11,647 nucleotides of DNA from assembly GCA_046262635.1 (NCBI GenBank), contig JBHEMK010000009.1:1-11647 (forward strand), read 5' to 3'. The notes beneath the pieces were generated by a model, which saw nothing but the letters and a program-made list of their open reading frames with translations, did not search any database and had not been told where the DNA came from. A program made the position numbers and the translations under genes. This DNA is from JBHEMK01 sp046262635 (lineage in GTDB: Bacteria; Actinomycetota; Thermoleophilia; Gaiellales; Gaiellaceae). Position 1 is the stretch's first letter. The number at the start of each line of letters is the position of its first letter. This document shows positions 5,672-11,647 of this stretch, one piece after another.

Positions 5672-7231
5672 TTGCAGCCACGGAGAATCGCCCTCTTGCT
5701 CGGTGCGGCAGCCGCCGTCGCCGTTGCCGGGACGGCGGCCGCGCCGGGAGCCCGGTCAGGACACGCCGCCCCCGCAGCCACGCCCAAGCGCGGTGGCCAC
5801 ATCACGATCGCGCGCATCGAGGACTCGAACTCGTTCGACAAGACGAATGTCTTCCAGAACGAATCGATCTGGCTCGCCGAGCAGATCATGGAGCCCCTCT
5901 ACATCGTCGCCAACGACGGCAAGACACTGAAGCCGTGGCTCGCGACGAGCTACAAGGCGGCGAAGAACGGCAAGACCTACACCTTCAAGCTGCGCCAGGG
6001 CGTCAAGTTCTCCAACGGCAAGCCGATGACGGCCGCCGACGTGAAGTTCTCGATCGACGACGCCCGCGCCCAGAAGAAGGGCTGGGGGTACCTCGACGCG
6101 GCGATCAAGAGCATCGACGCGCCGAATCCCTCCACGGTTGTCATTCACCTCAAGTTCCAGTGGGCCCCGTTCCTGGCCGACATCGCCCTGTTCGCGAACG
6201 GGATCGTCCCGAAGAACTTCAACGGCGAGCCGCGCGCGAAGTTCTACACGCATCCGGTCGGCACCGGCCCCTTCATGTGGGACTCGCGGGTCGTCGGCCA
6301 GTCGGTGTCGCTGAAGCGCAACCCGTACTACTGGCAGAAGGGCAAGCCGTACCTCGACGGCGTCACCTGGACGTTCGTCACCGACGAGAACACCCGCGAG
6401 CTGCAGCTTCGGGGCGGGCAGATCCAGGTGGACGAGTTCCCGCCGTTCAACTCGATCGACAAGCTGAAGAAGACGCCGGGCGTCACGATGTCGCTGTTCC
6501 CGTCGACGCGGACGGACTATCTCGACATGAACGAGCTCTACCCGCCGCTCAAGGACCGGCACGTGCGCCGCGCGATCTCGTACGCGATCGACCGCCAGTC
6601 GATCGTCAAGTCGGTGCTCTTCACGTACGGGAAGCCCGCGAACTCCCAGCTGCCGCCGCAGGTCCCCTTTTACGACAAGCACGCCGGCGGCCTCCAGTAC
6701 GACCTCGCCAAGGCGAAGGCCGAGATGGCGAAGTCCAAGTACCCGAAGGGCTTCAAGGTGCAGATCCTCGTCGGTGCCGGCGCGCAGGTCGAGCAGACGA
6801 TCGGGCAGATCCTCCAGCAGGCGCTGAAGCAGCTCGGCATCGTCGCGACCTTCAAGCAGGAGGACACGAGCACCGAGTTCAACGACATCAACGCATTCAA
6901 GTACCAGCTCGCCTTCAGCTACTGGACGATGGACATCGCCGATCCGGACGAGCTCGTCACCTTCGCGCTCGACCCCAAGGGCGGCGCGTTCTCGTTCTAC
7001 ACCCACTACAACAACCCGACGGTGACGAAGCTCTCGCACGAGGCGCAGCGGGAGGTGAACGTCCCGAAGCGCGCGAAGCTCTACGCGCGGATCCAGCGGC
7101 TCGCCGCCCGGGACGCGAACCTGGGCTATCTCTACTACTCGCCGTACCGGTGGGCGTACTCGAGCAAGCTCCACGGCTTCTTCGTCCAGCCGCTCGGCAA
7201 CTACCACCTCGAGGACGCCTGGCTGGGCTAG
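5672..7231 (+). CDS. ABC transporter substrate-binding protein, family 5 (peptide type)
   Basis: A 519-residue extracellular solute-binding protein of the DppA/OppA/NikA family, which captures peptides or peptide-like solutes outside the cell. The N-terminus is a secretion signal: basic MQPRR, hydrophobic core about 6-24, then an Ala/Pro-rich stretch with likely cleavage near residue 24 or 35. The mature protein opens with GGHITIARIED. It carries the family hallmark segments RQGVKFSNGKPMTAADVKFSID, PVGTGPF and RRAISYAIDRQSIV. There is no lipobox Cys; indeed I see no Cys at all, which is unusual for a Gram-positive binding protein and leaves membrane attachment unexplained. It starts with TTG behind a strong ribosome site. 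It heads the transporter genes and almost certainly feeds the two permeases that follow. The ligand is not readable from sequence. Confidence 0.92.
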   Translation: MQPRRIALLLGAAAAVAVAGTAAAPGARSGHAAPAATPKRGGHITIARIEDSNSFDKTNVFQNESIWLAEQIMEPLYIVANDGKTLKPWLATSYKAAKNGKTYTFKLRQGVKFSNGKPMTAADVKFSIDDARAQKKGWGYLDAAIKSIDAPNPSTVVIHLKFQWAPFLADIALFANGIVPKNFNGEPRAKFYTHPVGTGPFMWDSRVVGQSVSLKRNPYYWQKGKPYLDGVTWTFVTDENTRELQLRGGQIQVDEFPPFNSIDKLKKTPGVTMSLFPSTRTDYLDMNELYPPLKDRHVRRAISYAIDRQSIVKSVLFTYGKPANSQLPPQVPFYDKHAGGLQYDLAKAKAEMAKSKYPKGFKVQILVGAGAQVEQTIGQILQQALKQLGIVATFKQEDTSTEFNDINAFKYQLAFSYWTMDIADPDELVTFALDPKGGAFSFYTHYNNPTVTKLSHEAQREVNVPKRAKLYARIQRLAARDANLGYLYYSPYRWAYSSKLHGFFVQPLGNYHLEDAWLG

Positions 7232-7266
7232 CGCGGCGTGAGCAACCAGCGGATGGGGGAGAAGAC

Positions 7267-8211
7267 GTGAGCCTCACGGGCTATGTCCTGCGGCGGCTGC
7301 TCCAGCTCGTGCCGATCGCCCTCGGGGTGACGATCCTCATCTTCTTCCTCATCCATCTCGTCCCCGGCGACCCGGCCCGGACGATCCTCGGCAACCAGGC
7401 GACCCCGGAGCGAATCGCGCTCGTGCGGCACGACTTCGGCCTCGACCGCCCGCTGCTCGTCCAGTACGAACGGTTCATGGGCCGGATCGTCCACGGCGAT
7501 CTCGGCTCGTCGCTCTTCTACAGCGTCCCCGCCGGACGCCTCGTCCTCGACCGGCTGTCGGTGACGCTCTGGCTGATCGGGTTCGGCACGCTGCTCGCGG
7601 TGCTGATCGCGGTCCCGCTCGCGGCGGTCGCGGCGACGAAGAGAAACCGCTGGCCCGACCAGCTCGTGCGTGCGGTGCCGCTCGTCGGGCTCGGCTTCCC
7701 GGCGTTCTGGCTCGGGATCATGCTCCTGCTCGTCTTCGGGCTCCACCTCGGCCGCGGCTTTCCCGTGGGCGGCTACGGCAGTGGCTTTCTCGGACACCTG
7801 CACTCGATGTTCCTGCCGGCGCTGACGGTGGCGCTCGGGATCGCGCCAATCCTGATCCGCAGCCTGCGCGCGAGCCTGCTGGAGGTGCTCGAGTCCGACT
7901 ACATCGTCACGGCGCGCTCCAAGGGCATCCCGGAGCGGCGCGTCCTGGCCCGCCACGCCCTCCGCAACGCCGTGATCTCGACCGTGTCGGTGCTGGGCGT
8001 CAACGTCGGCTACCTGGTCGGCGGCACGCTCGTGATCGAGCAGGTGTACGCCCTCCCGGGGATCGGCCAGCTGATGATCAACTCGATCTTCGAGCGCGAC
8101 TTTCCGGTCGTCCAGGCGGTGACGTTCGTCTTCGCGGTGATGGTCGTGCTCGTCTACCTCACCACCGACGTCGTCCACGCGCTGCTCGATCCCCGCGTCC
8201 GGTTCGACTGA
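7267..8211 (+). CDS. dppB: Peptide-type ABC transporter permease, DppB/OppB family
   Basis: First membrane subunit of the importer, 314 residues. Six membrane segments are visible at about 10-31, 101-123, 136-160, 181-198, 238-258 and 282-303. The N-terminal signature of the family (LRRLLQLVPIALGVTILIFFL, then HLVPGDP) is intact, as is the periplasmic segment with HGDLGSS. The ATPase-contacting EAA loop is at about 211-234 (SDYIVTARSKGIPERRV). The C-terminus DPRVRFD is typical. Start GTG at 7267 is preceded by GGGGGAGAAG at 7255-7264. The same frame is open far upstream through the binding-protein gene, but that is not coding; the family's N-terminal pattern begins only here. The gap to the binding-protein stop is 35 bases. 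The symbol is given at family level only. Confidence 0.92.
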   Translation: MSLTGYVLRRLLQLVPIALGVTILIFFLIHLVPGDPARTILGNQATPERIALVRHDFGLDRPLLVQYERFMGRIVHGDLGSSLFYSVPAGRLVLDRLSVTLWLIGFGTLLAVLIAVPLAAVAATKRNRWPDQLVRAVPLVGLGFPAFWLGIMLLLVFGLHLGRGFPVGGYGSGFLGHLHSMFLPALTVALGIAPILIRSLRASLLEVLESDYIVTARSKGIPERRVLARHALRNAVISTVSVLGVNVGYLVGGTLVIEQVYALPGIGQLMINSIFERDFPVVQAVTFVFAVMVVLVYLTTDVVHALLDPRVRFD

Positions 8212-9080
8212 TGGCGGCCGCTGCGGAGATCTTCGCGGAAGCGGCGATCGTCGAGCACCGGCGCGGCTTCCGCAGGCGCTGGTACCGGACGCCCTCGTTC
8301 GTCGCGGGCGTCGCGATCATCGGCACGATCGTTCTCCTCGCGGTGCTCGCCCCCGTTGTTGCCTGGCACGACCCGATCCGGCAGGACCTGACCGCAGGAC
8401 TGCAGGGGTCCTCGTGGAGCCATCCGTTCGGCACCGACGAGCTCGGGCGGGACGTCTGGTCGCGACTCGTCTACGGCGCGCGCACCGACCTGCAGGTCGC
8501 CTTCCTCGCCGTCCTCTTCCCGTTCGTGATCGGGACCGCGGTCGGTCTCGTCGCTGGCTACTTCGGCCGCTGGCTCGATACGGCCACGAACTGGCTCGTG
8601 AACATCGTCGTGGCGTTTCCGTTCTACGTCCTCATCATCGCGCTCGTCTTCGCGCTCGGCTCGGGGACCCGGAACATCTACATCGCGATCACCATCGTCG
8701 GCTGGGTTTCCTATGCGCGCATCGTTCGGGGTGAAGTGGTCGTCGCGAAGCGTCGCGAATACATCCTCGCCGCGCGCGCGGGGGGCCTTTCGCACGGCCG
8801 CATCATCCTCCGTCACCTCCTGCCGAACGTGATCACGCAGGCGATCGTCTACGCCATGTCCGACATCGTGCTCGACATCCTGGCGATCGTCACGCTCGGC
8901 TACCTCGGGCTGGGCGTGCAGCCGCCGACGCCCGACTGGGGCAGGATGATCGCGGACGGGCAGACGTACCTGACCACCCACTGGGAGCTCTCGACGATCC
9001 CGGGCGTTGCCGTCGTGATCACCGCGCTCGGGCTGTCGCTGCTCGCCGACGGGCTCGCCGACCTGCTCCGGCCCGAATGA
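8211..9080 (+). CDS. dppC: Peptide-type ABC transporter permease, DppC/OppC family
   Basis: Second membrane subunit, 289 residues. A cytoplasmic N-terminus ends in the basic patch RRGFRRRWYR. Membrane segments follow at about 30-51, 93-117, 127-149, 157-173, 211-233 and 263-280. The family-defining periplasmic motif HPFGTDELGRDVWSR is at 71-85. The EAA loop REYILAARAGGLSHGRIILRH at about 182-202 is followed by LPNV. The C-terminal LGLGVQPPTPDWGRMI segment is typical. It starts at an ATG sharing one base with the stop of the preceding permease (TGATG) and lacks an obvious ribosome site of its own, so translation is coupled. It should form a 1:1 heterodimer with the DppB-type protein. Confidence 0.92.
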   Translation: MAAAAEIFAEAAIVEHRRGFRRRWYRTPSFVAGVAIIGTIVLLAVLAPVVAWHDPIRQDLTAGLQGSSWSHPFGTDELGRDVWSRLVYGARTDLQVAFLAVLFPFVIGTAVGLVAGYFGRWLDTATNWLVNIVVAFPFYVLIIALVFALGSGTRNIYIAITIVGWVSYARIVRGEVVVAKRREYILAARAGGLSHGRIILRHLLPNVITQAIVYAMSDIVLDILAIVTLGYLGLGVQPPTPDWGRMIADGQTYLTTHWELSTIPGVAVVITALGLSLLADGLADLLRPE

Positions 9081-10087
9081 GCGACCTGCTCCTCGACGTG
9101 CGCGATCTCCGCGTCGAGATCCCGCTCGCGCGCGGTACGCTCCACCCGGTCGACGGCGCCTCGTTCGACGTCCGCCGGGGCGAGGCGGTGGGGGTCGTCG
9201 GCGAATCCGGCTCGGGCAAGACGATGGCCCTCCGGGCGCTCGTCGGGCTCCTGCCGCGGGCCGCGCGGCTCGCCGGGGGTGAAATCGTCTTCGAGGGAAC
9301 GGATCTTGCAGGCGCACCCGAGGCGCGGCTCCGCGCGATCCGGGGGCGGGAGATCTCGATGGTCTTCCAGGAGCCGATCACGGCGCTCAACCCGGTGATG
9401 CGGGTCGGGGCCCAGATCGCCGAGGGGCCGCTCGTCCGGCTCGGATATGGCCGCCGCCGGGCAGCGAATCACGCGCTCGAGCTGATGCGGACGGTCGGCA
9501 TTCCAGATCCGAAGCGGCGCGCCGGTGCGTTCCCGCACGAGCTCTCGGGCGGGCTCCGGCAGCGCGTGATGATCGCGATCGCGCTCTCGTCCGAGCCCAA
9601 GCTGATCCTCTGCGACGAGCCGACAACGGCTCTCGACGTCACGATCCAGGATCAGATCCTGAAGCTGCTGGGCGGCCTCTGCCGCGAGCTCGGCGTCGGG
9701 CTCGTCTTCGTCTCCCACGACCTCGCCGTCATCGCGCAGACGTGCCAGCGCGTCGCCGTGATGTACGCGGGCCAGGTCGTCGAGACGGGACCGATCGAGA
9801 CCGTCTTCCGCGAGCCGCGCCATCCCTACACACTCAGCCTGCTCCGCTCGGTTCCCGACTTCGACGAGCTCCGCGAGCGGCTCGCGACGATCCCCGGCAG
9901 CCCGCCGGATCTCGCCTCGCCGCCGCCGGGGTGTCGTTTCCACCCGCGCTGCCCCTTTGCGCAGGAGGACTGCACGGCGGGCGCGTTTCCCCTGCGCCCG
10001 CTCGGCGACGGGCGGTCGACGGCCTGCATCCACCACGAGGCCTGCGCCGAGGACGCGCGGCGCGAGCCGGTGATCGCCGGTGGCTGA
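9077..10087 (+). CDS. dppD: Peptide-type ABC transporter ATPase, DppD/OppD family
   Basis: Nucleotide-binding subunit of 336 residues that powers import. Walker A GESGSGKT is at 42-49 (Lys48), the Q-loop is VFQEPITALNP, the ABC signature reads LSGGLRQR, and Walker B LILCDEPTTALD has Asp180 and catalytic Glu181. The H-loop His follows in FVSHDLAVI. After the ATPase core comes the oligopeptide/dipeptide-transporter C-terminal domain with Cys286, Cys292, Cys299 and Cys317. This arrangement matches the [4Fe-4S]-binding Cys set described for a DppD of Thermoanaerobacter; whether a cluster is bound here is inference. The ATGA overlap (9077-9080) couples it to the permease gene. The GLRQR variant of the usual GMRQR is conservative. 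Confidence 0.93.
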   Translation: MSDLLLDVRDLRVEIPLARGTLHPVDGASFDVRRGEAVGVVGESGSGKTMALRALVGLLPRAARLAGGEIVFEGTDLAGAPEARLRAIRGREISMVFQEPITALNPVMRVGAQIAEGPLVRLGYGRRRAANHALELMRTVGIPDPKRRAGAFPHELSGGLRQRVMIAIALSSEPKLILCDEPTTALDVTIQDQILKLLGGLCRELGVGLVFVSHDLAVIAQTCQRVAVMYAGQVVETGPIETVFREPRHPYTLSLLRSVPDFDELRERLATIPGSPPDLASPPPGCRFHPRCPFAQEDCTAGAFPLRPLGDGRSTACIHHEACAEDARREPVIAGG

Positions 10088-11117
10088 ATCACTGCTCGAG
10101 GTGCGCGGCCTCTCGATGCACTTCCCCCTGCGCGGCAGAGTCCGTGCGCGGCTTCGCCACGAGGAGCGCCCGATGCTGCGGGCGGTCGACGGTGTCGATC
10201 TCGAGCTCGTCAAGGGTGAGACGCTGGGGCTCGTCGGCGAGTCCGGCTGCGGCAAGTCGACGCTCGGCCGCTGCATCGTCGGCCTCTACACGCCCACGGC
10301 GGGCGAGATCCGCTACGGCGGCTCGACGCTGCCGGTGAAGCGCGACCGCCCGGACCGGCGGCGCATCCAGATGGTCTTCCAGGACCCATACGCGTCGCTG
10401 AACCCACGCATGAGCGTCCGGCAGACGCTCAGCGAGCTGCTGCGTGCGCACCGGATGGTGCCGAAGGAGCGGGTCGAGGAACGCTGCCGCGAGCTGCTCG
10501 ATCTCGTCGGCCTCGGCGCGCGTGCGCTCGACGCGCATCCGCGGCAGTTCTCGGGCGGGCAGCGCCAGCGGGTCAGCATCGCCCGGGCCCTCGCGCTCGA
10601 GCCGGAGCTGCTCGTCGCCGACGAGCCGGTGTCGGCGCTCGACGTGTCGGTGCAGGCGACCGTGCTCAATCTGCTCGACGACCTGCGGGGGCGGCTGGGG
10701 CTGACCGTGCTCCTGATCGCACACAACATGGCGGTCGTTCGGCACGTCTGCGACCGGGTCGCGGTCATGTACCTGGGCCGGATCGTTGAGACGGCGCCGA
10801 CGGCGGAGCTCTTCGCCGACCCACGGCATCCCTACACAGCCGGGCTGCTCCGCGCCGTCCCGCGGCTCGTGCCCGGCCGGGCCTCCGAGGCGCCGGGCGT
10901 GGTCGGCGACCCGCCGAGTCCGGTCGACGTGCCGAGCGGCTGTCGCTTCCATCCGCGCTGCCCGATCGCCCAGCACCCCGTGTGCGTCGTGGACGATCCG
11001 GTCCTGGTGCACGGGTCGGACAGCATCGCGCACCTGGCCGCCTGCCACTTCGCGTGGACGGCCCCGCCGCCGGCACACACACCCGAGGTCGAGCTCGACG
11101 CGCAGGAGGTGTCGTGA
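10080..11117 (+). CDS. dppF: Peptide-type ABC transporter ATPase, DppF/OppF family
   Basis: Second nucleotide-binding subunit, 345 residues. The N-terminus LLEVRGLSMHFPLRG and the insertion before LRAVDGVDL are typical of the F-type subunit. Walker A GESGCGKST centres on Lys59; the Q-loop is VFQDPYASLNPRMS. The signature is FSGGQRQR, Walker B ends LLVADEPVSALD (Asp181, Glu182), and the H-loop is LIAHNMAVV. A C-terminal Cys set (Cys288, Cys294, Cys302, Cys322) parallels that of the neighbouring ATPase, and both share the CRFHPRCP segment. The GTG start overlaps the preceding stop by eight bases. Together with the preceding four genes it completes a five-component importer. Substrate specificity lies with the binding protein and permeases, not here. 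Confidence 0.93.
   Translation: MAESLLEVRGLSMHFPLRGRVRARLRHEERPMLRAVDGVDLELVKGETLGLVGESGCGKSTLGRCIVGLYTPTAGEIRYGGSTLPVKRDRPDRRRIQMVFQDPYASLNPRMSVRQTLSELLRAHRMVPKERVEERCRELLDLVGLGARALDAHPRQFSGGQRQRVSIARALALEPELLVADEPVSALDVSVQATVLNLLDDLRGRLGLTVLLIAHNMAVVRHVCDRVAVMYLGRIVETAPTAELFADPRHPYTAGLLRAVPRLVPGRASEAPGVVGDPPSPVDVPSGCRFHPRCPIAQHPVCVVDDPVLVHGSDSIAHLAACHFAWTAPPPAHTPEVELDAQEVS
11104..11109 (+). promoter_or_regulatory. Perfect Shine-Dalgarno before the last gene
   Basis: AGGAGG ends four bases before the GTG at 11114, inside the end of the ATPase gene. It supports both that start and co-expression of the hydrolase with the transporter. Confidence 0.65.
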
Positions 11118-11647
11118 TCGAGCGCAGCACGATCCGCTTCGAGCACCAGCTGCTCGCGGGCCTCGAGCTCCCCTGCTTGACGGCGACCGGGGCGCACGAC
11201 GGCCCGAACGTCAGCCTGATCGGAGGTATTCACGGAGGCGAATATTCCTCGATCGCCGCGGTGATCCGCTTCATGCGAGCCCTCGACACGGCTGAGCTTC
11301 GCGGACGCATCACCGCAGTCCCGGTTGTCAACCTGCCCTCCTTCTGGACGCGCAGCGCCTTCGTCGTGCCCGAGGACGGCAAGAACCTCAACCGCTGTTT
11401 TCCCGGCTCGTTCGACGGCACCTTCAGCGAGGTGCTCGCCCGCGCCGTCTTCGACCGCCTGATCGCCCCGGCCGACGCGCTACTCGACCTCCACGGAGGC
11501 GACCTGGTCGAGGCGCTCGAGCCCTTCACGCTCTACGACGAGTCGCCGGTCGAAGATCGGGCGCGTGAGCTGGCGATCGCCTTCGGACTGCGCTACGTCG
11601 TCCGCACACCCGCGAGCGGGGCGCCGATCGGCGGGACAACGTCGTCC
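11114..11647 (+). CDS. AstE/AspA-type zinc deacylase, 3' end outside window
   Basis: The first 178 residues of a zinc-dependent hydrolase of the succinylglutamate desuccinylase/aspartoacylase family (M14-like fold). Such enzymes remove an acyl group from an N-acyl amino acid or related amide. Expected zinc ligands are visible: His40 and Glu43 in GGIHGGEY, and His127 in LLDLHGGD. The substrate-carboxylate-binding NLNR is at 91-94 in DGKNLNRCFPG. The frame is open to the last base, so the rest, including the C-terminal barrel with the catalytic Glu, lies outside. GTG start overlaps the ATPase stop as GTGA, after a perfect Shine-Dalgarno. Its place directly behind an importer suggests that it acts on the imported compound, alongside the other amide hydrolases. 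The family is clear, the substrate not. Confidence 0.85.
   Translation, partial: MIERSTIRFEHQLLAGLELPCLTATGAHDGPNVSLIGGIHGGEYSSIAAVIRFMRALDTAELRGRITAVPVVNLPSFWTRSAFVVPEDGKNLNRCFPGSFDGTFSEVLARAVFDRLIAPADALLDLHGGDLVEALEPFTLYDESPVEDRARELAIAFGLRYVVRTPASGAPIGGTTSS

Noticed and set aside
5756..7207. Long minus-strand frame (483 residues) opposite the binding protein.
   Set aside because: It is the antisense shadow of a clearly coding gene, Arg/Val/Asp-rich with no family motif. Similar antisense frames at 699-1667, 4198-5562, 7228-8178, 8154-9317, 8900-10276 and 10089-11078 were set aside for the same reason.
5935..7266. N-terminal extension of the DppB-type permease through the binding-protein gene.
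   Set aside because: Shadow frame with Arg/Pro-rich composition; the permease's conserved N-terminus starts at 7267 behind a ribosome site.
9932..10964. Similar DNA in the two ATPase genes as a recent duplication or direct repeat.
   Set aside because: The similarity is confined to conserved protein motifs and the flanks differ, as expected for old paralogous DppD and DppF subunits.

Overview
The window is a high-GC (by eye about 70%), densely packed stretch of bacterial chromosome. Codon choice is strongly G/C-ending, start codons are often GTG or TTG, and genes overlap by a few bases. This fits a high-GC actinobacterial lineage; the flavour of the proteins suggests Thermoleophilia (Gaiella/Solirubrobacter-like), but that placement is inference. 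No RNA genes, insertion sequences, CRISPR arrays or phage genes were seen.

Layout. (1) Positions 1-740 are frame-broken. They hold the C-terminal end of what looks like a glutamine synthetase on the minus strand, then a GNAT acetyltransferase on the plus strand whose conserved segments lie in alternating frames. (2) Positions 741-5571 carry four tightly coupled plus-strand genes: an ApbA/PanE-type reductase fused in frame to an amidase-signature hydrolase, a creatininase-family amidohydrolase, a short SDR oxidoreductase, and an M20 metallopeptidase of the dipeptidase type. (3) Positions 5572-5671 are the only real intergenic gap in the intact region, with a possible promoter and a clear ribosome binding site. 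(4) Positions 5672-11117 encode a complete family-5 (dipeptide/oligopeptide-type) ABC importer: binding protein, two permeases and two ATPases. (5) From 11114 a succinylglutamate desuccinylase/aspartoacylase-type zinc hydrolase begins and runs off the window.

How the genes may work together. The importer should bring in a small peptide-like or amide-containing compound. The cytoplasmic enzymes include four different C-N bond hydrolases (amidase-signature, creatininase-type, M20, AstE/AspA-type) and two NAD(P)-dependent oxidoreductases. The simplest reading is a catabolic island for an unusual amide, N-acyl amino acid, modified dipeptide or cyclic amide. The substrate cannot be read from the sequence. 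The most notable item is the single 702-residue reading frame joining a ketopantoate-reductase-like protein to an amidase.
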